Positions 1-8,747 of a stretch of DNA of 64,000 nucleotides are shown here, in pieces. The stretch comes from Bacteroidia bacterium (GTDB lineage: Bacteria > Bacteroidota > Bacteroidia > J057): NCBI GenBank assembly GCA_030430205.1, contig JAUIGE010000010.1:62001-126000 (forward strand), written 5' to 3'. The translations under genes and the position numbers were made by a program. Under the pieces are notes generated by a model, which was not told the DNA's origin, searched no databases, and saw nothing but the letters and a program-made list of their open reading frames with translations. The number at the start of each line of letters is the position of its first letter. Positions within the stretch are counted from its first letter, which is position 1.

Positions 1-47
1 CCAACAATATGGTGATGCGCATCACGACAAACCTAAACTTCTAAACC

Positions 48-1382
48 ATGCAAAACGCACATACCTCTATAGAGGCAAATCCAAAAAATCCAAAATCCTT
101 TGCACAGAAGGCAAGCGAAGTCTTGCTCCTGCTCGGGATCATCTACGTCTTCCTGGTTTCTCTTGAACTCATGGGAGCTTCTTTCAAGCTTTTCGGAAAA
201 GACTTTGCTGAGAGCCTCGTGGCCTCTACCAGCAATCCATTTATTGGCCTGTTTATCGGAATCCTGGCCACAGCGATCATCCAAAGCTCATCTACTACGA
301 CTTCGATAGTGGTAGCCATCGTGGCATCTGGTGCCTATGGGGCCGGAGCAGGTCCTGAGACCATCTCTCTGGCAGTTTTTATCATCATGGGCGCCAATAT
401 CGGCACCTCTGTGACGAGTACCATTGTCTCTCTGGGACATATCAGAAAGCGGGAAGAATTTCAGCGGGCAATCGCAGGAGCTACCGTACATGATTTTTTT
501 AACATCATCACCGTGATCCTCCTTTTCCCATTGGAGTTGATGTTTGGCATCCTCAGCAAGCCAGCAGCTTACCTGGCCAACCTGCTTTTCGTAGGAGGTG
601 GATCAGGCGGTTTTCTGGATGCCATGAAGTTTGTTAAACATTCGGTTAAGCCTGCATCCAGCGGGATCATTGATGGGACAGAAGCCATCTTTGGTGCCGG
701 TACAGTCATCGTACCGATTGTTACCACCCTGGTAGCTTTTGCTATCCTGTTTTTTGCCCTGAATGGCCTGACATGGAGCCTCAAGCGCCTGCTGATCGGA
801 AAGATCCAGCACAAAGTGGATAAAATCCTTTTTGGCAGCACCCTGAAAGCCCTCGGTTGGGGTACCGGTATCACAACCCTCGTACAGTCCAGCTCTGTCA
901 CTACATCGCTGACCGTGCCGCTTGTAGCTACCGGAAAGGTTTCTCTGGAAAAGGTTTTCCCCTTCCTCATGGGTGCCAATATAGGTACTACCACGACTGC
1001 TTTGATTGCGGCCATCGTCAGTACCACTGCTGCTAACCCCATCGCCGGCCTGGCGATCGCCTTCTGCCACCTACTCTTCAACCTGATCGGCGTTTTTGTG
1101 ATCTATCCTATCCCTCAGATCAGAAAAATTCCTATCAACCTGGCATCAGGTCTGGGAAGACTTACTACCAAAAACAGGCTGTACGGAATCGGATATGTGG
1201 TTACCACCTTCTTTATCCTTCCTTTTATCCTGATCCTGGGCACACAAGGCTTTAACTCTGACTCTGAGAAAAGCGTAGATGCCGCAGCAAAGGAAGCCCC
1301 AGCCAAAACAGAAATCATCAAGGCACAATCCGCCATTGAAGATCCCCTAAAAGAGGAGAATACAACGGTCCTGACTTTTTAA
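48..1382 (+). CDS. Na+/phosphate symporter family protein (NptA/PNaS type)
   Basis: A 444-residue integral membrane protein of the Na/Pi cotransporter II family, which takes up inorganic phosphate with sodium at the inner membrane. The family's two inverted repeats are visible: QSSSTTTS at about residue 79 and QSSSVTTS at about residue 280, each followed by a MGANIGTS/T motif. Hydrophobic helices fill the rest. The tail (about 405-444) is hydrophilic and short, and there is no C-terminal PhoU-like domain as in the longer bacterial forms. ATG start follows an AT-rich leader. A strong hairpin terminator follows the stop. Nothing nearby is phosphate related, so the substrate rests on family membership only. 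Confidence 0.9.
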   Translation: MQNAHTSIEANPKNPKSFAQKASEVLLLLGIIYVFLVSLELMGASFKLFGKDFAESLVASTSNPFIGLFIGILATAIIQSSSTTTSIVVAIVASGAYGAGAGPETISLAVFIIMGANIGTSVTSTIVSLGHIRKREEFQRAIAGATVHDFFNIITVILLFPLELMFGILSKPAAYLANLLFVGGGSGGFLDAMKFVKHSVKPASSGIIDGTEAIFGAGTVIVPIVTTLVAFAILFFALNGLTWSLKRLLIGKIQHKVDKILFGSTLKALGWGTGITTLVQSSSVTTSLTVPLVATGKVSLEKVFPFLMGANIGTTTTALIAAIVSTTAANPIAGLAIAFCHLLFNLIGVFVIYPIPQIRKIPINLASGLGRLTTKNRLYGIGYVVTTFFILPFILILGTQGFNSDSEKSVDAAAKEAPAKTEIIKAQSAIEDPLKEENTTVLTF

Positions 1383-1412
1383 TCAGAGCTGAATTCCATT
1401 CTCTTTTCATAC

Positions 1413-1447
1413 AAAATCCCCTCTTCAGCAGTGAAGAGGGGATTTTT
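1413..1447 (+). terminator. Rho-independent terminator after the Na/Pi symporter
   Basis: A perfect 15-bp inverted repeat (AAAATCCCCTCTTCA / TGAAGAGGGGATTTT) with a 4-nt loop, ending in a T run, starts 31 nt after the symporter stop codon. Confidence 0.85.
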
Positions 1448-1533
1448 GCTTTTAAGTAAAGCTTTAAAAATAAGGTTTCGATTTTCTGCACGCTTTATCG
1501 GCAAGAATGAAAACCACTTTTTTTAGCAGTTCC

Positions 1534-1722
1534 CAAAGCCCCAAAGGGGCGACAGATATCAACACAGGGCAACGCCCTGTGACAAAAAGGTCCCGCATAG
1601 TAGCCCTGCAAGGGCGACATAGCTAATACTTCGCCCTTGCAGGGCTCTCACGATTTATCGGGGGGCTGACTACCATAGGGCTTTGCCCTATGTTGATATA
1701 TATCGCCCCTTCGGGGCTTTTT
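1534..1722. repeat. Nested palindromic REP/BIME-like element
   Basis: The gap 1383-1780 holds no gene. It holds the terminator above and this element. Outer arms 1534-1583 and 1671-1722 are inverted copies of each other, and each arm itself carries small palindromes (GCCCC..GGGGC and AGGGC..GCCCT). Inner arms AGCCCTGCAAGGGC (1602-1615) and its complement (1632-1645) nest within. This looks like the two-headed REP/BIME architecture known from RAYT-associated repeats. It lies between convergent genes and may also stop transcription from both sides. Confidence 0.75.
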
Positions 1723-1780
1723 TGCCGTATTTCCATGCTTAACTCGAAAGGTTAATTTTTTATCATTACTAAGCCATTCC

Positions 1781-2899
1781 CTATCCAATAAATTGGAGGA
1801 GATAGCCGAGCCCCGCTCCGCCAATCACAATGAAAGCGCTATTCACTTTTTTGAAGCCAAAAACCATGATCAGGCTGGCAATGGCAATGACAATCGTTCG
1901 CCAATCGGTCAGGCTATCTTTTCCCATTTCCACACATACCGCCACGATCACAGCCACAGCTGCCACATTCACAGCATCCAAAAAGGCTGAAATGATTTTG
2001 GACTTCCGCATTTTGGGAATCAGGGGATTCAGGATGGCGACAAAGATGAATGAAGGCAGAAAAATGCCTACGGTCGCGGCGATGGCGCCCCAAAATCCAT
2101 GCAATTGCCAGCCGATGAAGGTCGCTGTCGACAGCACCGGCCCTGGGGTAAATTGCCCCACAGCCACAGCATCTATCAATTGCTGGCGGGTGAGCAGGCC
2201 CGTGTTGACCAGCTCGGCATCGAGAAAGGCAAATAACACATAGCCGCTGCCATACAGCAAGGCCCCTACTTTCAGAAAGGTCCAGAAGATTTTCAGAAAA
2301 GCGGTAGTTGAGAGGGTGGAAAGCAAAAGCAGGGGGGTGAAACTATTGAGGGTTTTCGCGGGTCTTTTGATAAAATACAGGAGGAGCCCGAGCAAACCGC
2401 AGGCAAATAAAGCCACAATTTCATGCACGCCCAGCAAGCAGGCGATCAACGTCAAAGCGCCCAGTATGCCCAATTCGACGTTTTTGAGCGCTTTTTTCCC
2501 CAATTTGAAAACAGCTCCCAGGATGATCGCAATCACGGCAGGCTTGATGCCATAGATAAAGGGTTCCACCTCGGGCAGTTGCCCGTATTGCTGGTAAAGC
2601 CAGGCAAAAACCATGGTGATAAGCACCGCTGGAAATACAAAAGAAGCCCCGGCGACGATCAGCCCTTTCCATCCCGCCCGCTCATGCCCACAGTGCATGG
2701 TCATCTCGGTAGAGTTGGGACCTGGAATCAGGTTGGTGGCACCGATCAAATCCAGAAAATGTTCATGGGTCATCCATTTCCTTTTGGTAACCACCTCATC
2801 TTCCATCATGGCAATATGTGCCGCAGGGCCGCCAAAGGAAATACTCCCCAGCTTGAAAAAAAGCTGGCTTACTTCTACTAACTTATTTTTTTGAGACAT
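1781..2899 (-). CDS. chrA: Chromate transporter, ChrA (CHR) family, two-domain form
   Basis: A 372-residue membrane protein with the two homologous halves of long-chain CHR transporters. The first half carries FGGPAAHI near residue 22 and PGPNS near residue 60. The second half repeats the pattern as GQFTPGP near residue 245. The family is known for chromate efflux or sulfate-linked anion transport; many Bacteroidota members have no tested substrate. The ATG at 2899 is preferred; the frame stays open to a TTG at 2944, but that extension has no family likeness. It points toward the symporter gene, with the palindromic element between them. Confidence 0.88.
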   Translation of the reverse strand: MSQKNKLVEVSQLFFKLGSISFGGPAAHIAMMEDEVVTKRKWMTHEHFLDLIGATNLIPGPNSTEMTMHCGHERAGWKGLIVAGASFVFPAVLITMVFAWLYQQYGQLPEVEPFIYGIKPAVIAIILGAVFKLGKKALKNVELGILGALTLIACLLGVHEIVALFACGLLGLLLYFIKRPAKTLNSFTPLLLLSTLSTTAFLKIFWTFLKVGALLYGSGYVLFAFLDAELVNTGLLTRQQLIDAVAVGQFTPGPVLSTATFIGWQLHGFWGAIAATVGIFLPSFIFVAILNPLIPKMRKSKIISAFLDAVNVAAVAVIVAVCVEMGKDSLTDWRTIVIAIASLIMVFGFKKVNSAFIVIGGAGLGYLLQFIG

Positions 2900-3018
2900 G
2901 AAAATACAGGGATATTTAAGATTTTGAGGGGCTAAATTAAGCAATAAACACCTTGGTGAAAATCATGAGGGATTGTTAAATTCGGCAAAAGAACCCTCCG
3001 CTACTAAAAAAACCTCTC

Positions 3019-6000
3019 ATGACTTTTTTCAAATCACTCCCTCTACCCTACTTCCTTCTTTTGTTCCTGATCCAAAATCAAGCCCTTTCCCAGGGCTTTG
3101 AAGGTTATTACCGTTACCCGGATATTCACGAAAATCAGCTTGTATTTACTGCAGAGGGCGATCTCTGGACGGTTCCGCTGAGCGGCGGGTTGGCGCAAAG
3201 GTTAACCACCCATGCAGAAGAAGAGCGCTTTGGGCGCATCTCTCCCGATGGCAAAACCATCGCTTTCTCGGCCAGTTATGAAGGGCCGACGGAGGTCTAC
3301 ACCATGCCGATCAGCGGAGGGCTCCCCACAAGATGGACCTATGAAAGTGATTTTTCTATTGTAAATGGCTGGACGCCCGATGGCAGGATCGCCTATGATA
3401 CGCGGGCATTTGCCACCCTCCCCGACCGGCAGCTGGTCACGATAGACCCTGTGACCGGGGCGAAGGAAAGGATTCCTTTGAGTCAGGCAAGTGAAGCTTC
3501 TTTCCATCAAGATGGCAAGACCGTTTATTTTGTCCGGCCATCCTACCATGGCAATGTCACCAAAAGGTACAAAGGCGGTACGGCCCGCCAGATCTGGAAG
3601 TTTACCCAGGGCACGGCCGAAGCCATCAAACTGACAGACGATTATACAGGCGAAAGCCATCATCCCATGTACTTCGAGGGGAGGATTTATTTTATCACAG
3701 ACCGTGATGGCATCATGAATATCTGGTCTATGGATGAAAATGGGGATGACAAAAAACAACATACCACCCACAGCATCTTTGATGTCAGAAATGCCGGGAT
3801 TTCTGCCGGCAATATCGTTTACCAGCATGGTGCAGACCTTTGGCATTACAACATCAAGGCCCAAACCCAACAAAAAATCAACATCCGCCTGCTTTCAGAT
3901 CTGCATCAGTTGCAGGAAAAATGGGTGGATAAACCCGCGGATTATATCACCTCCGTCAATCCTGACAAAGAAGGAGATCGCATCGTTATCACGGCCAGAG
4001 GCCGCGTTTTTGTAGCGCCTGTAAAGGCGGGTCGCATGATTGCCTTCACAGACAAAAAGGATGTGCGCCTCAGAGATGCAGCCTTTTCTGCGGATGGAAA
4101 GCAGATCTTTAGCCTTTCAGATGAAAGTGGAGAATTTGAATTCATCAGCATGCCTGCTGACGGGATAGGGCCTCACAAATCCCTTACAAAGGATGGAAAG
4201 GTTTTGCGATTTGGTGCCCTCCCCTCCCCCGATGGCAAATGGCTTGCTTATGAAGATTTGGAACAAAACCTATTTCTGCTGGATCTCGCCACAGGCCTAA
4301 GCAAAATCATTTCAACAAAAGATGAAGGCATCGGCTCTATTAGCTGGTCGCCAGATAGCCGCTGGATAGCCTTTACTCAGATTGCGGATAACAAAATGTT
4401 GCAGATTTTCATCTACAGCCTCGATACAAAAGACGCTTTTCCCCTCACCACTGACAGAGCCAACAGCAACTATGCCCGCTGGAGTCCGGATGGGAAATTC
4501 ATCTATTTTCTCTCTGACAGAAGTTTTACTTCTCTGGTAGGAGGCCCCTGGGGGACCCGGCAGCCGGAAGCCTATTTTGACGCCAGCGAAAAACTATACC
4601 ATATCGCTTTGCAAAAAGGGACCGTTTCTCCATTCCGCCCAAAAGATGAGCTGTTTGTGGAAAAAGAAAAAAATAAAGAGAAAGAGTCAAAAGGAGATAA
4701 GGAAAAAGAAGACATCCAGGTCATCATCGACCGTGAGGGCATCGTCAGCCGAATAGCCGAGGTGCCTATTGATGCGGGAAACTACCGCGGTCTGGGCGTT
4801 AACGACAAGGCTATTTACCTGCTGAGCAGGGAAACGGGCCTCAAGGCGAAAACCCATTTGAGCTTCGTCAAAATCGACAATGAATCTGTCAGGCTAAAAA
4901 GCCTGGTAGAGGATGTACGATCATTTGAGCTTACCGAAAATGGCAAGAAAATACTCATCCGCAAGCAAGACAATTATTTCATGATTGATGCGGGTTTGAG
5001 CGAAGTGAAAGACCTTTCTGATAGCAGAATAGACCTGAGCTCCTGGCGCTTTAGCATCACGCCCAGAGAGGACTGGAAGCAGCTTTTCACCGATGCCTGG
5101 CGCATGGAGCGGGACTATTTTTATGACAAAAACATGCACGGCGTCAATTGGCAGGCCATGCATGACAGGTATTTTCCCCTGGTGGACCGGGTGACCACCC
5201 GGGAAGAACTTTCCGATTTGATCGGAAGATTTGTCGGAGAGCTGTCTGCCCTGCATACCAGTGTGCGCGGGGGCGATACCCGCGACGATGACCAAAATAT
5301 AGCTGTAGCCAATCTGGGGGCCAGATTTAGCAGGGACGAAAAAGCCGGAGGCTTTCGGATCGACCATATCTACAAAGCGGATCCCGATTATCCGGATGAA
5401 AAATCCCCTCTGGATGATCCATATCTGGACATACGGGTAGGCGATATCGTCACAAGCGTCAATGGGAAGCCCACTTCCTCCGCTTTGGATATAGGCGAAC
5501 TCATCAGAAATGAGGTCGGAAAACAAGTGCGCCTGAGGCTAAAACGAGGCGAAGCCGAGAGAGATGTCGTGGTAGTACCTATCGGCAATATGTACAGCCT
5601 GCGCTATAGCGACTGGGAATATTCCCGTCGGTTGGAGGTGGAAAAGAAAACCGAGAATCAGGTCGGTTATGTGCATCTGCGCGCCATGGGCAGCAACGAC
5701 CTCCACCAATGGTACAGGGAATTTTACCCTGTCTATGACAGGCCGGGCCTGATCATAGATGTCCGCCACAACAATGGCGGCAATATCGAAAGCCTCATTC
5801 TGGAAAAGTTGCTCAGACAAGCATGGATGTACTGGAAGTCCCGCTCGGGAAAACCCTACTGGAATATGCAATATGCATTCAGAGGGCATATCGTCATTTT
5901 GGTGGACGAAAACACATCTTCCGATGGAGAGGCATTTGCCGATGGATTCAAAAAATTGAATTTGGGCACAGCGATCGGTATGCGCACCTGGGGTGGGGAA

Positions 6001-6273
6001 ATATGGCTGAGCGGTTCCAACCGCCTGAGTGACAACGGTCTGGCGCGCGCGCCCATGATGGGCGTTTATGGTGCCGATGGCACCTGGCTGATAGAAGGCC
6101 ACGGCTTTGAGCCGGATATCGTGGTAGATAATTTGCCCCACGCCACCTTCAAAGGCAAGGATGCCCAACTGGAGGCAGCCATAGATTTGTTGAAAAAACT
6201 GATCGAAGAAGACCCCAGAGAAGTGCCACCCGTTCCCGCTTACCCCGACAAATCATTCAATAACAACAAATAG
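3019..6273 (+). CDS. Tricorn-like S41 family protease, secreted
   Basis: A 1084-residue protein with a signal peptide (about 1-25), so it is exported to the periplasm. Residues about 30-300 and 320-540 are WD40/TolB-like propeller repeats with many SPDGK/SPDSR motifs. A Lys/Glu-rich linker sits near 548-568. A PDZ-like domain (GDIVTSVNGKP) lies near 810, and the C-terminal S41 core follows. The serine nucleophile is S968 in TSSDGE, and an acidic partner lies near E1026-E1031 (EGHGFEPD). The propellers normally admit unfolded peptides. In the motif matching tricorn Ser745-His746, this protein reads ALHTS, with Leu before the His, as in one bacterial subgroup. It probably degrades peptides in the envelope. 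Confidence 0.92.
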   Translation: MTFFKSLPLPYFLLLFLIQNQALSQGFEGYYRYPDIHENQLVFTAEGDLWTVPLSGGLAQRLTTHAEEERFGRISPDGKTIAFSASYEGPTEVYTMPISGGLPTRWTYESDFSIVNGWTPDGRIAYDTRAFATLPDRQLVTIDPVTGAKERIPLSQASEASFHQDGKTVYFVRPSYHGNVTKRYKGGTARQIWKFTQGTAEAIKLTDDYTGESHHPMYFEGRIYFITDRDGIMNIWSMDENGDDKKQHTTHSIFDVRNAGISAGNIVYQHGADLWHYNIKAQTQQKINIRLLSDLHQLQEKWVDKPADYITSVNPDKEGDRIVITARGRVFVAPVKAGRMIAFTDKKDVRLRDAAFSADGKQIFSLSDESGEFEFISMPADGIGPHKSLTKDGKVLRFGALPSPDGKWLAYEDLEQNLFLLDLATGLSKIISTKDEGIGSISWSPDSRWIAFTQIADNKMLQIFIYSLDTKDAFPLTTDRANSNYARWSPDGKFIYFLSDRSFTSLVGGPWGTRQPEAYFDASEKLYHIALQKGTVSPFRPKDELFVEKEKNKEKESKGDKEKEDIQVIIDREGIVSRIAEVPIDAGNYRGLGVNDKAIYLLSRETGLKAKTHLSFVKIDNESVRLKSLVEDVRSFELTENGKKILIRKQDNYFMIDAGLSEVKDLSDSRIDLSSWRFSITPREDWKQLFTDAWRMERDYFYDKNMHGVNWQAMHDRYFPLVDRVTTREELSDLIGRFVGELSALHTSVRGGDTRDDDQNIAVANLGARFSRDEKAGGFRIDHIYKADPDYPDEKSPLDDPYLDIRVGDIVTSVNGKPTSSALDIGELIRNEVGKQVRLRLKRGEAERDVVVVPIGNMYSLRYSDWEYSRRLEVEKKTENQVGYVHLRAMGSNDLHQWYREFYPVYDRPGLIIDVRHNNGGNIESLILEKLLRQAWMYWKSRSGKPYWNMQYAFRGHIVILVDENTSSDGEAFADGFKKLNLGTAIGMRTWGGEIWLSGSNRLSDNGLARAPMMGVYGADGTWLIEGHGFEPDIVVDNLPHATFKGKDAQLEAAIDLLKKLIEEDPREVPPVPAYPDKSFNNNK

Positions 6274-6279
6274 CATTTC

Positions 6280-6339
6280 CTGCCAACTGCCAACTACCAA
6301 CTGCCAACTGCCAACTGCCAACTGTCAACTGCCAACTGT
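6280..6339. repeat. 7-nt tandem repeat, unit CCAACTG
   Basis: About eight copies of a heptanucleotide (CCAACTG with variants CCAACTA and TCAACTG) fill the gap between the tricorn-like gene and the NlpC/P60 gene. It is one of seven heptanucleotide tracts in this window. Confidence 0.85.
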
Positions 6340-6397
6340 ACTACAGACTAGTCCGAAAGCGTTTACCTGCTGTAAAACAGTCAAAAACACTTTCACG

Positions 6398-6997
6398 ATG
6401 AAACTTACTTACACATCCGTTCTGGCCGTGCTGCTCCTATGCGCATGGACCGACAGCGAGGCCTACGAAAACTGCGAAAAGCGTTTTCTGGAAAATGCAA
6501 TAGATAGCCACCTTATCTTCCCGGCATCTGTAGAAGAACCCGACAATATGGAAGAAGTCCGGAGGCCTAAAAAGAAGAAAAAGAAAGAAGCAAAACTTGC
6601 CCACGAAGCCACGATCAACTCACTGCTTGCAGAAGCTCAAAAACACCTGCGCACCCCTTACCGCTATGGCGGGAATTCCCCTTCGCAGGGCTTTGATTGC
6701 TCAGGCTATGTCAAATACATTTACCAAAAATATGGGGTTGACCTCCCGCGTGTCTCCAAAGAGCAGGCCCGAAAAGGGCAAAAAATCAAGCGCAAGGATG
6801 CCTCTCCTGGAGACCTGATCTATTTCGGGCCACGCAAAAGCAAAATAACCCATGTTGGGATCGTAACCTCTGAAAAGGGAGAATCCCTTAGCATGATCCA
6901 TGCATCCAGTTCCAATGGTGTAGAAATCGCTTATATTGATGGGGTAAAATACTGGGAAAAACGCGTACAGGGCTTTCGCAGGCTTTTGGAACCTTGA
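6398..6997 (+). CDS. NlpC/P60 (C40) family cell-wall peptidase
   Basis: A 199-residue secreted cysteine peptidase that would cut peptidoglycan stem peptides. It has a signal peptide (about 1-22), a Lys-rich linker near residues 54-65, then the C40 domain. The catalytic Cys is C101 in FDCSGY; the catalytic His is in THVGIV and a further polar residue lies in MIHASS. PGDLIYF before the His is typical of the family. The size is usual for a single-domain member with no SH3 or LysM domain. It runs convergently into the gamma-glutamyltranspeptidase gene. Confidence 0.92.
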   Translation: MKLTYTSVLAVLLLCAWTDSEAYENCEKRFLENAIDSHLIFPASVEEPDNMEEVRRPKKKKKKEAKLAHEATINSLLAEAQKHLRTPYRYGGNSPSQGFDCSGYVKYIYQKYGVDLPRVSKEQARKGQKIKRKDASPGDLIYFGPRKSKITHVGIVTSEKGESLSMIHASSSNGVEIAYIDGVKYWEKRVQGFRRLLEP

Positions 6998-7048
6998 TTT
7001 AATAGTAGCTGCCGGTGTGGGAAAGCATTTCCTGCTCCGGCGGCATGT

Positions 7049-8743
7049 TTAAAAGCCTGCGGCTTTTGCATCTCTGCGGGGATCGGCCCCGCCCTCCAGG
7101 CTGCCATTGGGAAGCCGTAATACGGCATTTACCCGACCGATAGGCTCGTCCTCTTCGAGGATATGGCCTTTGGCGATCAGCTCAGCAAGAGCTTGCTGAA
7201 GCGCGCCTTTTTCATAGTCCACCTTATCAGGAAGCCACTGATGATGGAAACGCGGTGCCGTGACCGCTCCCTGCATGCTCATTTCGTATTCGACTACGTT
7301 CAGGATGGTCTGGAAGACAGAAGTGATGATGGTAGAACCTCCGGGCGTGCCCACGACCATAAAGAGTTCTCCATTCTTTTCAAGAATGGTCGGTGTCATG
7401 CTGCTCAGCATGCGCTTGCCAGGCTCGATGGCATTGGCTTCCGCACCTACCAGGCCGTAGAGATTGGGAAAACCCGGCTTGACGCTGAAGTCATCCATTT
7501 CATTGTTTAACACAAAACCTGCCCCTCCCACAAATACACAACTGCCATAGCTTGCGTTGAGCGTGGTGGTCACCGAAACTGCATTTCCCTCAGCATCTAC
7601 GATGGAAAAGTGGGTGGTCTCCTCTGATTCCAGGTAGTTGATTTCTCCGGCCAAAACCTGATCCGAAGGCGTGGCTTTCGCAGGATTAAAATCAGCCATT
7701 CGCTGGTCTATATAGCTGGTGTCCAGCAGTTTGCTGATCGGCACAGGGAAGTAATCCATATCTCCCAGATGCTTTGCCCTGTCTGCGAAAACGCGTCTCT
7801 CCGCTTCGATCATAACATGCGCGGCATCTCCGCTCTGCCAGCCATAGGCTGCCAGGGAATAGGGCTCCACCATCTCCAAAAGTTGGAGAAGAGCGATGCC
7901 GCCACTCGATGGCGGAGGCATGCCTATGACGTCATAGCCTTTGTAGTTGCCCCGCAGCGCTTCGCGCCAGACCACCTGATAGTTGATCAGGTCAAGTTTT
8001 TTGAGGATACCTCCTCCCCGCTCGACTTCAGCGAGCAGGAGATCGGCGGTTTCGCCTTCATAAAAACCTGCCCGCTGCTGGTCCCGGATGCGTTCCAGGG
8101 TTTTGGCCAGCTCTGGCTGCCGGATGATGTCTCCGGCTTTCCAGGAGGCTTTCTGCATGAAAGGGTGAGGCAGGGTGGAAAAGCGCCGTAGCGCGTCTGT
8201 CTTTTCATTGAGGATATTGGCCTCAATAGGGCTGAGGGCTACGCCCCTGATAGCCAGCTCGATAGCTGGCTGTATGAGCTCTGCCCAGGGAAGCCTGCCC
8301 AGGCTGTCGTGCGCGGCGGCCATGCCGGCGACCGATCCGGGCACGCCTACGGCCAGGTGGCCGTATTGGCTGAGGCTGTCTATAGGATTACCCTCCTTAT
8401 CGAGGTACATGTCTTTTTGGGAAGCCGAAGGCGCCATTTCGCGGTAATCGAGGCAGTGAAAGCGGCCATTTTTTTCCCGCATAACCATGAAGCCGCCGCC
8501 ACCTATATTGCCCGCTCTGGGCAATGCAACTGCCAATGCCATGTGAACTGCCACCATGGCATCGATGGCATTGCCGCCTTTCCGCAATATCTCTACCCCA
8601 ATATCAGTAGCCAGCGGATGTGCGCTCACCACCATCGCCTTTTCGGCTATGACGCCTTTTTGAATATAAGGAGTAGGCGCATCCTTGCGGCAACTTGCCA
8701 GCAGAATTACAAAAAGTATGATGTAAGGAAGATTTTTTCGCAC
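7049..8743 (-). CDS. ggt: Gamma-glutamyltranspeptidase, lipoprotein
   Basis: A 564-residue Ntn-hydrolase of the GGT family, which breaks down glutathione and other gamma-glutamyl compounds and transfers the glutamyl group. The N-terminus reads as a lipoprotein signal (LLASC, lipidated C18), so it should be membrane-anchored in the periplasm. The autoprocessing site and catalytic Thr are in ETTHFS at about T376. NNEMDDFS and SSMTPT, which bind the gamma-glutamyl group, follow. I chose the GTG at 8743, which begins 4 nt after the upstream stop and directly precedes the signal peptide; the frame also opens at a TTG (8767) inside the upstream gene. It is probably co-transcribed with the upstream helical protein. 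Confidence 0.92.
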   Translation of the reverse strand: MRKNLPYIILFVILLASCRKDAPTPYIQKGVIAEKAMVVSAHPLATDIGVEILRKGGNAIDAMVAVHMALAVALPRAGNIGGGGFMVMREKNGRFHCLDYREMAPSASQKDMYLDKEGNPIDSLSQYGHLAVGVPGSVAGMAAAHDSLGRLPWAELIQPAIELAIRGVALSPIEANILNEKTDALRRFSTLPHPFMQKASWKAGDIIRQPELAKTLERIRDQQRAGFYEGETADLLLAEVERGGGILKKLDLINYQVVWREALRGNYKGYDVIGMPPPSSGGIALLQLLEMVEPYSLAAYGWQSGDAAHVMIEAERRVFADRAKHLGDMDYFPVPISKLLDTSYIDQRMADFNPAKATPSDQVLAGEINYLESEETTHFSIVDAEGNAVSVTTTLNASYGSCVFVGGAGFVLNNEMDDFSVKPGFPNLYGLVGAEANAIEPGKRMLSSMTPTILEKNGELFMVVGTPGGSTIITSVFQTILNVVEYEMSMQGAVTAPRFHHQWLPDKVDYEKGALQQALAELIAKGHILEEDEPIGRVNAVLRLPNGSLEGGADPRRDAKAAGF

Positions 8744-8747
8744 GTTG

